DNA from: Dinoroseobacter sp.
GTDB lineage: Bacteria; Pseudomonadota; Alphaproteobacteria; Rhodobacterales; Rhodobacteraceae
DNA length: 64,000 nucleotides
Direction of reading: 5' to 3'
Assembly (NCBI GenBank): GCA_017643385.1
Contig: JAEPNN010000003.1
Location: forward strand, 248,001-312,000
Numbering within the stretch: the first letter of the stretch is position 1; the number at the start of each line of letters is the position of its first letter. Positions 9,034 to 18,702 of the stretch are shown piece after piece. Made by a program: the position numbers and the translations under genes. The notes beneath the pieces were generated by a model that saw nothing but the letters and a program-made list of their open reading frames with translations, did no database searches and had not been told where the DNA came from.

Positions 9034-9921
9034 CTACTGGTTCGCAGTCGATCCAGCGCTGCCGTCAAGGTATTCGAAGAACTCGCTATCGGGTGAAATA
9101 ACCATAGTCGAATTCGACCCTTGTAATGCACGCTCGTAAGCTGTCATCGACCGGTAAAATTCAAAGAATTCAGGGTCCTGTCCAAAGGCGGTCGCAAAGA
9201 TGTTGTTGCGGCGTGCGTCTGCTTCACCACGTGTGATCTCTGCTTCTCGCTGCGACTCTGAGACCAATTCCACCACCGTTCTGTCAGCTTGCGCCCGAAC
9301 GCGCTGTGCGGCCTCGTTACCACGTGCAATTTCATCCGTTGCTTCCCGCTCACGTTCGGCACGCATCCGCGCAAAAGTGGCCTCAAGGTTCTGAGCCGGT
9401 AGGTTGGTTTGCTTCAGACGCACGTCCAGCACTTCCAAACCGAGAGGCAAAGCGCGTGCACGCGCCTGTTCGGTGATGCGCTGCATCAATGCAGAGCGCT
9501 CTTCTGAAAGAATCGTGTTCGACGTAACCCCATCCGCACCAAGCACAGCCCGGATCTGCGGGTTCAGGATACCCTCTAGACGGTCCTCAGCGGCACGAAG
9601 ACCACCAACACCTACGGCCTGACGGAACTGCACCACATCAGAGATGCGATAGCGTGCAAACGCGTCCACAACCAAACGACGATCATCCGAAGGGGTAACC
9701 TCGATTGCAGCTGTATCCAACGACAAAATACGGTCGTCATAACGCACCACTTCTTGAATCAGGGGGATCTTAAAGGCGAGACCTGGGTCTTCCTTTACAT
9801 CCGCAATCTGACCGAATTGCAGAACAAGTGCTTTTTCACGTTCGTCCACGATAAAGATCGAAGACAGGCCCAGTGCGCCCAAGATCACGATGATAGGCAG
9901 TATATATGTTGCTCTTCGCAT
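9034..9921 (-). CDS. hflC: HflC, subunit of the FtsH-modulating HflKC complex
   Basis: HflC forms with HflK a large SPFH-domain membrane assembly that encloses FtsH and modulates its proteolysis. The 295-residue product has one N-terminal anchor helix (ILPIIVILGALGLSSIFIV), then VDEREKALVLQFGQI and the SPFH/band-7 domain, and a charged helical region rich in REREATDEIARG-type repeats. It shares one base with the hflK stop, indicating tight coupling. Confidence 0.95.
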   Translation of the reverse strand: MRRATYILPIIVILGALGLSSIFIVDEREKALVLQFGQIADVKEDPGLAFKIPLIQEVVRYDDRILSLDTAAIEVTPSDDRRLVVDAFARYRISDVVQFRQAVGVGGLRAAEDRLEGILNPQIRAVLGADGVTSNTILSEERSALMQRITEQARARALPLGLEVLDVRLKQTNLPAQNLEATFARMRAEREREATDEIARGNEAAQRVRAQADRTVVELVSESQREAEITRGEADARRNNIFATAFGQDPEFFEFYRSMTAYERALQGSNSTMVISPDSEFFEYLDGSAGSTANQ

Positions 9922-11075
9922 CAGTTCGAGCTCCCGGCCTGGTTTGATCCACGGCGCAATTCATTAAGAGGAAGGTAAGGCACAACTCCATTGCCGCCCT
10001 GACCACCAGTGTCGCTGTCGAGGATAATCTTATCAACATCGCTCAGAACGCGTTCCAGTGTTTCTAGATAAAGGCGTTTGCGCGTCACATCTGGCGCATT
10101 CTCGTATTCAGCCAAAACAGCAAGGAAGCGCGATGCTTCACCTTCAGCTTCGTTTACCACCTGAGCGCGATAGGCCTCTGCCTCTTCCAGAAGCTGCGCC
10201 GCTTCACCACGCGCGCCAGCAAGCACACGGTTGGCATAGGCATCGGCCTGACGTTCAAGACGATCACGTTCTTGTTCGGCCGCCTGAACCTCACGGAATG
10301 CATCAATAACTTCGGCAGGCGGGTCGGCCCGATCGAGGTTCAGACGCACCACGTTCACCCCAGCATCATAGCTGTCGAGCGTGGATTGGATAAGGATCAG
10401 CACATTGTCTGCAATGATCTCACGATCCCGGTTCAAGATCGGAGCCAACTCCGACTGTGCGATCACTTCGCGCATGGCGGCTTCAGACACCGCACGAATT
10501 GTCGCTTCCGGATCACGCAAGTTAAACAGGTATTTCGCAGGATCGTTGATATTCCAGACAACTTCGAAGTCGATATCGACGATGTTTTCGTCTGTGGTCA
10601 GCATCAGACCGTCGCCAGCCCGACCCAATCCGATCTGCTCTGTGTTTTCGCGGGTCACCGCGATAACCTCGGCAGTCACAATCGGCCAGGGTGCGAAGTT
10701 CAGACCCGGATTGCCCGTCGCAGAGTACTCGCCCAGCAACAACTCGACCGACTGTTCTTCTGGCGCGACAGTGTAAAGGCTCGTCGCCCCCCAGAGACCG
10801 ATCGCCACAATTGCAGCAAGCCCCCAGCGCGCGGGCGTCATCTTGAAGCCATCACCGCCTCCGCCGCCACCAGAACCGTTTCCGCCGCCACGACCGCCCA
10901 TGAGGACGCGTAGCTGTTCCTGACCTTTTTTCATGATCTCGTCGATTTCGGGAATTTGAGGCCCTTCACCGCCACCGTTGGTCGGGCGGCGCCCGCCATT
11001 GCCGCGATTGTCCCCGCCGCCGGGACGGTTGTTGCCGCCTCCGCCACCCCAGGGTCCGCCGTTATTTCCAGCCAT
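9921..11075 (-). CDS. hflK: HflK, subunit of the FtsH-modulating HflKC complex
   Basis: Partner of HflC. The 384-residue protein opens with a glycine/asparagine-rich cytoplasmic segment of about 85 residues with poly-glycine runs, then a membrane helix (WGLAAIVAIGLWGATSLYTV), VAPEEQSVELLLG and the SPFH domain, ending in a coiled-coil region (EAQLLEEAEAYRAQVVNEAEGE). It is the first gene of hflK-hflC-DUF2065; glutathione reductase lies upstream on the same strand after a gap of about 90 bases. Confidence 0.95.
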   Translation of the reverse strand: MAGNNGGPWGGGGGNNRPGGGDNRGNGGRRPTNGGGEGPQIPEIDEIMKKGQEQLRVLMGGRGGGNGSGGGGGGDGFKMTPARWGLAAIVAIGLWGATSLYTVAPEEQSVELLLGEYSATGNPGLNFAPWPIVTAEVIAVTRENTEQIGLGRAGDGLMLTTDENIVDIDFEVVWNINDPAKYLFNLRDPEATIRAVSEAAMREVIAQSELAPILNRDREIIADNVLILIQSTLDSYDAGVNVVRLNLDRADPPAEVIDAFREVQAAEQERDRLERQADAYANRVLAGARGEAAQLLEEAEAYRAQVVNEAEGEASRFLAVLAEYENAPDVTRKRLYLETLERVLSDVDKIILDSDTGGQGGNGVVPYLPLNELRRGSNQAGSSN

Positions 11076-11165
11076 CCGCTATCCTTGTCGTTTCATCAAG
11101 AGTTGTTATTCAGATGGGCGCTTCAGTCCCATTATCAAGCTATATTGCCCCAAAACCCGATCACA

Positions 11166-12611
11166 TCAGGCAGTTCTCACGGGTGATTTCATTGTTACCA
11201 GTTCTTCTGACATGGTCGGATGGACAGCGCAAACCCGATCGAAATCCTCTTTGGTTGCACCCATCTTAATTGCCACGCCTGCAAGTTGAATCATTTCACC
11301 CGCACCTGGAGCCACGATGTGACAGCCCAAAACAACTCGGGTCGCCTTTGACACAATCAGTTTCATCAGAACTCGGTCACTGCAGCCCGCAAATGCGGTC
11401 TGCATGGGCTTGAATGAGGTGCAGTATATTTCGATCGGTTCTTGATCGCGGGCTTCTTCTTCAGAAAGTCCGATTGTACCCATTTCTGGTTGGGTAAAAA
11501 TCGCTGACGGGATCAGTTCATGATCTACCGCCGTTGGGTTGCCTTTGAAAACCGTCTCGACAAAAGCCATACCTTCTCGGATAGCAACGGGGGTTAGTTG
11601 GACACGGTTGGTAACATCGCCGATCGCAAAGACGGAAGGAACACCTGTCTGGCTGTATGCGTCGACAATCACTTCACCGCGCCGCCCAACCTCAACGCCA
11701 ACCGCTTCCAACCCGAGATTCTCGGTATTTGGTGCACGCCCAGTTGCAAAAAGCACAGCATCGTAGACAGCCTCGTCTCCATTGGTGGCTTTCACCCAAA
11801 CTGGACCAGATTTCGCATCACTAAGAACGGTTCGTTCGTTTGCAGGCATCCCCATGCCGCCCCTCGCGCCGCCTGCCGGGTCGGGAGCGTGATCACCCTC
11901 TGCCGGGGCCAGATCAACAATATTTGTGCCCAAATGCAAATTAACGCCGCTCTCCTTCATCATCTCAGCCACGAGCCCCCGCGCCTCATCGTCAAACCCA
12001 CGTAGGATCTGAGCTCCGCGATAGTACTGCGTCACCTCAACACCAAGGCCGTTCATGATACAGGCAAACTCGCATGCAATATAACCGCCACCAATGATGA
12101 GCATCTTCTTTGGCAGCTCTTCGAGATCAAAGATATCGTCCGAAACGATGCCAAGATGCGCATTAGTCAGGTCTGGGCGAACCGGGCGTCCACCTGTCGC
12201 GACAAGGATGTGTTTCGAGGTTTTCTCTTCGCCGTTGGAAAGGGTAACGGTATGGGCATCCTTTAATTGCGCGCGCGCATCAAAAATCTCGACGTCAGAG
12301 CTGTTCAAAAGGTTGCGATAGACCTGCTCCAAGCGCGCCAATTCGGCATGGAGATGCGTCTGGAACTTTTGCCAATCGAATGCGCCGGCGGTCACGTCCC
12401 AACCGTAACTTTGCGCAGTCTTGAAGGTCTCACGATACTCCGACGCAAATACCATCAACTTTTTTGGCACGCAGCCTCGGATAACGCAGGTTCCACCCAT
12501 CCGGCTATCTTCCGCAATTGCTACCTTGGCCCCTTCTGCGGCCGCCACTCGGGCCGCACGCACGCCACCCGAACCCCCTCCGATAACGAAGAGATCATAG
12601 TCAAAGCTCAT
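11166..12611 (-). CDS. gor: glutathione-disulfide reductase
   Basis: An FAD-dependent disulfide oxidoreductase that regenerates reduced glutathione with NADPH. Visible are the FAD-binding GGGSGGVRAAR, the redox-active pair in GGTCVIRGCVPKK, the NAD(P)-binding GGGYIACEFA, the FAD site FAIGDVTNRVQLTP and the C-terminal dimer/active-site segment VHPTMSEE. ATG at 12611 is chosen because AAGGAG lies 8 bases upstream and the FAD fold starts right after it. A glycine/proline-rich insertion of about 30 residues (EGDHAPDPAGGARGGMG region) interrupts the NADP domain; see findings. Confidence 0.94.
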   Translation of the reverse strand: MSFDYDLFVIGGGSGGVRAARVAAAEGAKVAIAEDSRMGGTCVIRGCVPKKLMVFASEYRETFKTAQSYGWDVTAGAFDWQKFQTHLHAELARLEQVYRNLLNSSDVEIFDARAQLKDAHTVTLSNGEEKTSKHILVATGGRPVRPDLTNAHLGIVSDDIFDLEELPKKMLIIGGGYIACEFACIMNGLGVEVTQYYRGAQILRGFDDEARGLVAEMMKESGVNLHLGTNIVDLAPAEGDHAPDPAGGARGGMGMPANERTVLSDAKSGPVWVKATNGDEAVYDAVLFATGRAPNTENLGLEAVGVEVGRRGEVIVDAYSQTGVPSVFAIGDVTNRVQLTPVAIREGMAFVETVFKGNPTAVDHELIPSAIFTQPEMGTIGLSEEEARDQEPIEIYCTSFKPMQTAFAGCSDRVLMKLIVSKATRVVLGCHIVAPGAGEMIQLAGVAIKMGATKEDFDRVCAVHPTMSEELVTMKSPVRTA

Positions 12612-12640
12612 GATTGGGGCTCCTTGGCAGTTCTGTGTCG

Positions 12641-12665
12641 CGCAGCGGCGCGCAGCGGCACGCAG
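12641..12665. repeat. short tandem repeat between rpiA and gor
   Basis: Two and a half copies of a 10-base unit (CGCAGCGGCG, CGCAGCGGCA, CGCAG) fill most of the 55-base gap between rpiA and gor. No function is apparent; it may vary between strains. Confidence 0.7.
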
Positions 12666-12666
12666 A

Positions 12667-13449
12667 TTACATATCGCTAAAAAGGTTATCACTCTCGGCG
12701 ATTTCAATCCGGTCCTGTGTGACAGTTCCGTTATTGATATCGCGTAGCTCCACCATACCATCGCAATGACCAATGACTACGATATCGCAGATATCGATAA
12801 ACAATCCGTTTTCCACAACGCCGGGGATTTGGTTCAACACCAAGCTAACTTGACGTGGATTCCCGATCCGGCGCAGGTGCAGATCGAGGATATAATTGCC
12901 CTCATCCGTCCGGTAGGGTTGATCGCGATCCAGTCGCAAAGCCGATGATCGGCCCATTACATCGAGATTAATCAGAGTTTCTTCGATCAAGGTTTTCGTA
13001 GTCTGCCAACCGAACGGGATAATCTCGACAGGTAAAGGGAAGGCACCCAATTGTTCCACCTGTTTGGAGACGTCAGCAATCACTATCATCTGATCTGAGG
13101 CAGTGGCCACAATCTTTTCTTGCAAAAGCGCCCCGCCACCACCTTTGATCAGGTTGAGGTTGGCATCATATTCATCAGTCCCATCAATCGTAATATCAAG
13201 CCATTTAGCTTCATCGAGTGAAGCGACGCGAAGCCCAACTTGTTTGGCCAGTTCGGCAGTGCGGGTCGATGTGGGCACGCCTGTGATCTGCAGACCTTCC
13301 TTGCGAACAAGCTCACCGAGACACCGCACCATCCACGCGGCGGTTGACCCTGTCCCCAGGCCAACCCGCATTCCATCCTCGACATATTGGATCGAACGCT
13401 TGGCGGCTATGAATTTGGCACGGTCAATGGGGGAAAGTTCACCCGACAT
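12667..13449 (-). CDS. rpiA: ribose-5-phosphate isomerase A
   Basis: RpiA interconverts ribose-5-phosphate and ribulose-5-phosphate in the pentose phosphate pathway. The 260-residue protein carries GLGTGSTA (phosphate loop), TIDGTDEYD with the catalytic aspartate, and KGGGGALLQEKI. It is slightly longer than the E. coli enzyme (about 219 residues), with an extra C-terminal segment after FIDICDIVVIGHCDG. gor follows 55 bases downstream, so the two are probably co-transcribed; both relate to NADPH supply and use. Confidence 0.95.
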   Translation of the reverse strand: MSGELSPIDRAKFIAAKRSIQYVEDGMRVGLGTGSTAAWMVRCLGELVRKEGLQITGVPTSTRTAELAKQVGLRVASLDEAKWLDITIDGTDEYDANLNLIKGGGGALLQEKIVATASDQMIVIADVSKQVEQLGAFPLPVEIIPFGWQTTKTLIEETLINLDVMGRSSALRLDRDQPYRTDEGNYILDLHLRRIGNPRQVSLVLNQIPGVVENGLFIDICDIVVIGHCDGMVELRDINNGTVTQDRIEIAESDNLFSDM

Positions 13450-13530
13450 ATGGCTACTCCGGTCTGCCTCTGATCCGCAAATTAGGGGGTTTCTTCAAGG
13501 TGCGCGACCCCAAATCGGCTCGTTTTGGAT

Positions 13531-14214
13531 CTAAGGGGGCCATTGATTGGAATTTACCTCCAGCGCAGCAATCAACTCGGACAACTTATCCACAGGCAAA
13601 ATCACAAGGAGGTTGGGTTTATTGACAGACAGCTCAACCAATCCTCCCAACGCTGCGTTCGAGGTTCCAATCCGTCGACCAGGCTCCAAAGCAAGTTCAG
13701 AAAGCTCCCACTTAAGTCCGGTGCTGCTCACGTTAACTGGTGCCATCGGGAAAAGCGAAACACGGGTGCCGCGCGGCAGATCAATCGACATCTTTGGGGG
13801 ACACAACATAATGATGTCCTCTTCTGCGATCAACAAACAGCGCTGAACCGGGTATCGCATGAGGGCGTGATAGGCAGCCAGCTCATGATCGCGCCGTTTT
13901 CCGGTCAGTCCAACTCCCAAAATCAGCGGAGCCCTGATACGCGCCAGGCATTTCTCGAAATCCGTTGTGTCTTGCTCATCCACCTGATGAAATCGTTCTC
14001 GCGGGATTGCACCTCGCGCCCGATCTGCCAGCGAGTCAAAGTCACCAATCACAGCTTCCGGCACAATCCCTTCCGAAATCGCAAAATGCGCGCCGCCATC
14101 CGCAGCGACCAGAATCGGGGCAAAACGCATTGCTTTTGCGAGTTCAGCGGAAGTCACTGATCCACCACCTAAAAGTGTCAAAAATGTGTGGGTTTGAACA
14201 ATGCCGAGGTCCAT
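13531..14214 (-). CDS. thiamine pyrophosphokinase
   Basis: Transfers pyrophosphate from ATP to thiamine, giving the cofactor thiamine diphosphate. The 227-residue product has the TPK signatures VAADGGAHFAISEGIVPE, IGDFDSL and QDTTDFEKCL, plus GKRRDHELAAYHAL. The C-terminal half carries the thiamine-binding beta-sandwich with GTSNAA. It stands alone between rpiA and the divergent acidic-protein gene. The start at 14214 (MDLGIV) gives the usual family length. Thiamine synthesis genes are not adjacent. Confidence 0.9.
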   Translation of the reverse strand: MDLGIVQTHTFLTLLGGGSVTSAELAKAMRFAPILVAADGGAHFAISEGIVPEAVIGDFDSLADRARGAIPRERFHQVDEQDTTDFEKCLARIRAPLILGVGLTGKRRDHELAAYHALMRYPVQRCLLIAEEDIIMLCPPKMSIDLPRGTRVSLFPMAPVNVSSTGLKWELSELALEPGRRIGTSNAALGGLVELSVNKPNLLVILPVDKLSELIAALEVNSNQWPP

Positions 14215-14356
14215 TATTAATTAATCGCCGGAGGGGAAACAAAGCGCAACCAAATGGAAGAAAAATCAGACCTCAAAATACGTTTTTGTTTGTGATTAAG
14301 AAATCCGGCGGAGTATTCTGTAGTCGCTGGGGCTCGGGGGAGAAAGTGAGCTGGCA

Positions 14357-15838
14357 ATGGTTGGGACGAGTAAAATCCTCACCGTATCGTACGGGACGTT
14401 TTCCTGCACGTTGGAGGGGTTTGACGACCCGTTTTCGACGATGCGGACAATTGCGGAATATTTCCGCGATCTCGCGTCAGAGGATCGTTATTTCGGGGCG
14501 GAACCTCCTACCCCGGATGTTGCCCATTTGCATGCCATTGCCCAGGAGAATAATCCGCGTCCTGTCGCTGCCCATGTACAGGATAACGGCCTGCGTCTGA
14601 CCCAAGATGGCCCTGATGACGCTGCTCAGCAGGTCTTGTCGGATGCTCCTGAGGCGGACGCCAGCCCCGCTTCCCCCGAGCCTGCACCGGTCGCAGAAAA
14701 GCCAAGACGGCTCCGCAAAGCGAAGCCAGCCTCCAATACGGATGATGAAGACCTCGCGCTACTAACTGACGGTATTGATGAGGATGACGAGCCGTTGGAT
14801 TTTTCAGATGATCTGGATCTTTCAGATGATGAAGACGGAAATGTCTTTGCTGTGGCGCCCGACACCGAGGTTAAAGCGCCCTACGACCCGCGCGCAGCGA
14901 TTGCAGCAAAACTGGAAGCCGCAAGGGCAGAGACCGCGGAAGCGACTGAAAGTCAAAACCAACCGCGTCGTTTGCGTACCCCCAACGTAAGTACCGAAGA
15001 TCTAGAGGCCGCTGCCGCGCGTTCGCCAAGCCGCAACCAAAAACGCCCTGATGCATTTCGCGATTACCTCGACGGTCAGCAATCAAAAGAGGCTGATCTG
15101 TCCGAGGAAGACGAAGCCGCATTGATCGCTGAGCTCGCTGCTCTTGAAGATGATCACAATCCCAAAGGCAAAGACGGGAAAGCCCTGCTGCAGTCAGATC
15201 TGATCGAACGTGAAGATGCCGCGCTCGAGCGTTTGCTTGCCAAAACCAACAGCAAACTGACGGATTCAGAAGTTCAACAGAAGCATGCTTCGATGTCTCA
15301 TCTCAAAGCTGCTGTCGCAGCTACGATGGCTGATCGGAAATCGTCTGACGATCACGAACCCAACCAAGAAGATCCCGACACGGCCTATCGCGCCGATCTT
15401 GCCAAGGCTGTTCAACCTAATGCTGAGGTCAAAAAAGCGCCGCCTTTGATGCTGGTTTCTAACTCTGAAGCTGCTGAGCAGCAAAAAACCTCACGTGACG
15501 CTGAAGGCTCTGTTCGCCCACGTCGGGTGGAGAAAAATCTGAAAGCACAGGCCCGGCGCGAAACTGATGCGCGTTTCGACACTTACGTCGATAAAGTAGG
15601 TGCGACTGAACTTGATGAGCTTATGGAGGCCGCAGCTGCATTTCTGAACACAGTCGAAGGCGTTGCTTCGTTCACGCGTCCGCAAGTAATGCACATGGTC
15701 CTGCGCCAAGAACGCGGCAAGCAGTTCACGCGCGAAGATTGCCTGCGTAGTTTTGACATGCATGTGCGAAAAGGAACGATTTCAAAAGTCGAACACGGCC
15801 AATACGTAATTAGACAGGATTCAAGGTACGTTTCATAA
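14357..15838 (+). CDS. conserved acidic protein of unknown function
   Basis: This 493-residue protein has three parts. A folded N-terminal segment of about 60 residues (from TVSYGTFSCTLEGFDDP through YFRDLASEDRYFG) is typical of a protein seen widely in Rhodobacteraceae. A long low-complexity acidic middle region follows (for example DDEPLDFSDDLDLSDDEDGN). A basic-acidic C-terminal domain of about 110 residues (from VEKNLKAQARRETDARFD) may be helical. There is no signal peptide or membrane segment. It is sometimes named a chemotaxis-like protein in databases, but nothing visible supports that. Confidence 0.75.
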   Translation: MVGTSKILTVSYGTFSCTLEGFDDPFSTMRTIAEYFRDLASEDRYFGAEPPTPDVAHLHAIAQENNPRPVAAHVQDNGLRLTQDGPDDAAQQVLSDAPEADASPASPEPAPVAEKPRRLRKAKPASNTDDEDLALLTDGIDEDDEPLDFSDDLDLSDDEDGNVFAVAPDTEVKAPYDPRAAIAAKLEAARAETAEATESQNQPRRLRTPNVSTEDLEAAAARSPSRNQKRPDAFRDYLDGQQSKEADLSEEDEAALIAELAALEDDHNPKGKDGKALLQSDLIEREDAALERLLAKTNSKLTDSEVQQKHASMSHLKAAVAATMADRKSSDDHEPNQEDPDTAYRADLAKAVQPNAEVKKAPPLMLVSNSEAAEQQKTSRDAEGSVRPRRVEKNLKAQARRETDARFDTYVDKVGATELDELMEAAAAFLNTVEGVASFTRPQVMHMVLRQERGKQFTREDCLRSFDMHVRKGTISKVEHGQYVIRQDSRYVS

Positions 15839-15855
15839 AGGCATATTAGTCCATG

Positions 15856-15877
15856 GGCGCAAAGTTCTTGCGCCTTT
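15856..15877 (+). terminator. intrinsic terminator after the acidic-protein gene
   Basis: Seven-base arms GGCGCAA and TTGCGCC, a 5-base loop and a following TTT lie 15 bases after the stop codon. A second hairpin with a TTCG loop follows at 15892-15911 (TGGCGCGC paired to GCGCGTCA with one G-T pair). Confidence 0.6.
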
Positions 15878-15891
15878 GGTTTGCTCGGCAG

Positions 15892-15911
15892 TGGCGCGCT
15901 TCGGCGCGTCA
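15892..15911. terminator. UUCG-loop hairpin between convergent genes
   Basis: TGGCGCGC-TTCG-GCGCGTCA folds into an eight-pair stem closed by a stable TTCG tetraloop. It lies between the acidic-protein gene and DUF2842, which converge, and may protect or end either transcript. Confidence 0.5.
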
Positions 15912-15958
15912 TTTGTCATTTGCAGCTCGATCTTGAGGTTACGCGGTCTACGGCCGTT

Positions 15959-16198
15959 TTAAGCTGTGGAATCGTCATCCGTTTCGGCATCGGGATCAGC
16001 CTGTCCGACCCCTCGGAAGACAAATTTAAACGGCAGTATCCAAATAATGCCAAGGGCAACATACACTACGAATTCAAGCCAAAGCGGCGGTCGGTCAAGA
16101 AAATTCAAGACGGTCACGACGGCAACTATGTAAAGCGGCATCCCGACCAACAAGATCACCAATGACCACCGCCTGCGTGCTTTGTAACTGAGCGCCAT
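15959..16198 (-). CDS. DUF2842 small membrane protein
   Basis: A 79-residue protein with two hydrophobic helices (LVILLVGMPLYIVAVVTVLNFL and EFVVYVALGIIWILPFKFVF) after a basic N-terminus (SYKARRRW), matching the DUF2842 family of Alphaproteobacteria. The C-terminus is short and acidic. It lies 22 bases after purA on the same strand, a pairing seen in related genomes, so the two are probably co-transcribed. Function is unknown. Confidence 0.85.
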   Translation of the reverse strand: MALSYKARRRWSLVILLVGMPLYIVAVVTVLNFLDRPPLWLEFVVYVALGIIWILPFKFVFRGVGQADPDAETDDDSTA

Positions 16199-16220
16199 AG
16201 CTTTTCCTATTCGTGCTTAA

Positions 16221-17516
16221 TCAGTCCGCGAACGGGTCTGTCACGAGGATCGTGTCGTCACGTTCAGGAGATGTGGACACTAGAGCGACCGGGCATTGGA
16301 TCAACTCTTCGATACGACGCACGTACTTGACCGCAGCACCGGGCAAATCGTTCCACGAACGCGCCCCTTCAGTACTCTCACTCCATCCCTGCATTTCTTC
16401 ATAAATTGGCACACAGCGGGCTTGCTGATCAGCTGCCGTCGGCAAGTAATCCAAACGTTTTCCATCTAGATCGTACCCAACGCAAATCTTCAAAGTCTCG
16501 AACCCGTCGAGCACATCCAGTTTGGTCAACGAGATGCCATTTACGCCGCTGGTTGCGCAGGTTTGGCGTACAAGCGCGGCATCAAACCAACCGCAGCGTC
16601 GCTTTCGCCCTGTAGTCGTACCAAATTCATGCCCGCGTTCACCCAGACGTTGTCCATCCGCATCCGCAAGCTCACTTGGGAATGGTCCTTCCCCAACGCG
16701 TGTCGTGTAAGCTTTTACGATCCCGAGCACATAGTCGATCGAACCGGGACCAATGCCCACGCCTGTCGCCGCCTGACCCGCAATGACGTTCGATGACGTC
16801 ACAAATGGATACGTCCCGAAATCTATATCCAACAACGCCCCTTGCGCCCCCTCGAATAGGATACGCTTTCCCGCGCGACGCTTTTCGAGCAAGACCTTCC
16901 AGACAGGGGCGGAATATTTCAAAATCGCAGGTGCGATTTCTTTTAGCTGTGCAACCAGCGCATCGCGATCAACCAGATCTATACCCAAGCCTCTGCGTAG
17001 TGGATCGTGATGCTGAAGCGCGCGGTCCACGCGCGCCTCAAGGGTCGCCTCATCTGCAAGATCCGCAACTCGAACGGAACGACGGCCTACCTTGTCCTCG
17101 TAGGCAGGACCGATGCCGCGACCAGTTGTACCGATCTTAGTTCCTTTGCTCGCCGCTTCTTCACGGGCACGATCAAGTTCACCGTGGATTGGAAGGATCA
17201 GTGGAGTATTTTCCGCAATCATCAAAGTTTCAGGCGAGATAACGACACCTTGAGCGCGCACGGTCTCGATCTCTTTGATCAAATGCCACGGGTCCAAAAC
17301 GACGCCGTTTCCAATGACCGATAACTTCCCACCGCGCACGACGCCGGACGGCAACGCATGCAGCTTGTAGACCTTGTCCTCAACAACCAGCGTGTGACCC
17401 GCGTTATGCCCGCCCTGAAAGCGCGCAATCACATCTGCGCGCTCGGACAGCCAGTCCACAATTTTACCTTTGCCTTCGTCCCCCCATTGGGCGCCGACTA
17501 CCACCACGTTTGCCAT
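16221..17516 (-). CDS. purA: adenylosuccinate synthetase
   Basis: PurA makes adenylosuccinate from IMP, aspartate and GTP, the first step towards AMP. The 431-residue protein starts [18 protein letters not shown], containing the P-loop and catalytic aspartate, followed by GGHNAGHT with the catalytic histidine, [11 protein letters not shown], and the GTP-binding TKLDVLDG near the C-terminus. The length equals that of typical bacterial enzymes. It is divergent from the DUF6524-like gene. Confidence 0.97.
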   Translation of the reverse strand: MANVVVVGAQWGDEGKGKIVDWLSERADVIARFQGGHNAGHTLVVEDKVYKLHALPSGVVRGGKLSVIGNGVVLDPWHLIKEIETVRAQGVVISPETLMIAENTPLILPIHGELDRAREEAASKGTKIGTTGRGIGPAYEDKVGRRSVRVADLADEATLEARVDRALQHHDPLRRGLGIDLVDRDALVAQLKEIAPAILKYSAPVWKVLLEKRRAGKRILFEGAQGALLDIDFGTYPFVTSSNVIAGQAATGVGIGPGSIDYVLGIVKAYTTRVGEGPFPSELADADGQRLGERGHEFGTTTGRKRRCGWFDAALVRQTCATSGVNGISLTKLDVLDGFETLKICVGYDLDGKRLDYLPTAADQQARCVPIYEEMQGWSESTEGARSWNDLPGAAVKYVRRIEELIQCPVALVSTSPERDDTILVTDPFAD

Positions 17517-17674
17517 GACATTCCCCGTCTTTGGCTTGAACCAGCGCTCCTATAGCGTTGCACGAACCCCGCGGAAACCAACTTTTCGCCGCAGCGCCCA
17601 AAGGTCAGCACTGGACAGTGGACGCGGGCTTTGGCACTTCCCTCCTATCGCAACGAGCAAAAGGGCTTGGTGAC

Positions 17675-18073
17675 ATGTGGGAATTCGGCGCGCGCTGGGG
17701 ATTTGCGTTTGTTTTGCTAACTGCAACCTACAATCCGACTGAGTGGAACTATACGCGCTGGGCAGTGGATGCCTGGGAGACTGGAAAACCATTGGTGGTT
17801 TTTTTCGGTCTCGTCCTTCTCGTGGGATATATCATATATTTTCGCGCGACGCTGCGCTCCATCGGAGCTTTTGGCATGCTGTTGGTTGCCGCGCTTGTGG
17901 GGAGCCTTGCATGGGTGCTTTATGACTTCGGCATCTTGAGCCTTGAGAACCGCTCAGCCCAAGTCTGGCTTGGAATTGTCGCTGTTTCAGTTGTTCTTGG
18001 TACCGGACTGAGCTGGTCGATCATCCGACGCAAACTGTCGGGGCAGTACGATATGGACGACGTAGAAGAGTAA
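17675..18073 (+). CDS. DUF6524-like membrane protein
   Basis: From the ATG at 17675 the product is 132 residues with four hydrophobic segments (GFAFVLLTATYNPTEW, PLVVFFGLVLLVGYIIYF, GAFGMLLVAALVGSLAWVLY, AQVWLGIVAVSVVLGTGLSW) and an acidic tail. The N-terminus with TATYNPTEWNYTRW is characteristic of a Rhodobacteraceae family catalogued as DUF6524. The open frame extends upstream to 17558, but those residues are polar and fit no known start. Role unknown. Confidence 0.75.
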   Translation: MWEFGARWGFAFVLLTATYNPTEWNYTRWAVDAWETGKPLVVFFGLVLLVGYIIYFRATLRSIGAFGMLLVAALVGSLAWVLYDFGILSLENRSAQVWLGIVAVSVVLGTGLSWSIIRRKLSGQYDMDDVEE

Positions 18074-18160
18074 GCCTGCGCAAACCTGTCGACCCTCGGC
18101 TTGCACCTATCGTCGACAGCGCATAGATAGCGCTTCAATCACCTTTAGGACGCCCGCTTT

Positions 18161-18523
18161 ATGGAAAATGTCATCCTCGTTGTTCATCTGATCCTTGCGC
18201 TTTCGCTGATCGGTATTGTGCTTTTGCAACGCTCTGAAGGGGGTGGCTTGGGCATTGGTGGTGGCGGCGGTGCAGCCACAGGGCGTACCGCGATGTCTCC
18301 AATGGCAAGAATTACATGGGTCCTTGCCGTAGCATTTATCGCGACGTCGATTACACTCACCATTGTTGCGGCGCAAAACTCTTCCGGATCTTCAGTACTT
18401 GACCGGATTGTTGATGCACCAACGCCAACTGACGATGGATCGCTTGATGTTCCGAGTGGAGATAGCTTGCTGCCACCTGCAAACAGCGATGCACCTTTGA
18501 CGCCTCCGCGCGCCGATGAATAG
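18161..18523 (+). CDS. secG: SecG preprotein translocase subunit
   Basis: SecG is the small integral membrane subunit of the SecYEG translocon. The 120-residue product has a first helix (ILVVHLILALSLIGIVLLQ), the conserved RSEGGGLGIGGG loop, and a second helix (ARITWVLAVAFIATSITLTIVAA). A proline/aspartate-rich tail of about 40 residues is longer than in E. coli but usual in Rhodobacteraceae. pyrG follows on the same strand, as in many alphaproteobacteria. Confidence 0.93.
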   Translation: MENVILVVHLILALSLIGIVLLQRSEGGGLGIGGGGGAATGRTAMSPMARITWVLAVAFIATSITLTIVAAQNSSGSSVLDRIVDAPTPTDDGSLDVPSGDSLLPPANSDAPLTPPRADE

Positions 18524-18702
18524 CCATCCCTAGTTACTTGATGCAGTAATGCCGCAAGACCTAGCGGGTGTCGGTTGCCAAAAGCGAGCGAATCCTTTAA
18601 GAATTTAATCCCGTGATCATGTGGTCCGACACGTCGATTTTGGCGGTGACGGCAGCGGGAGCTCACAGCGAAATTGAAGATGAATGGGGGGCTCTCGGCC
18701 CA

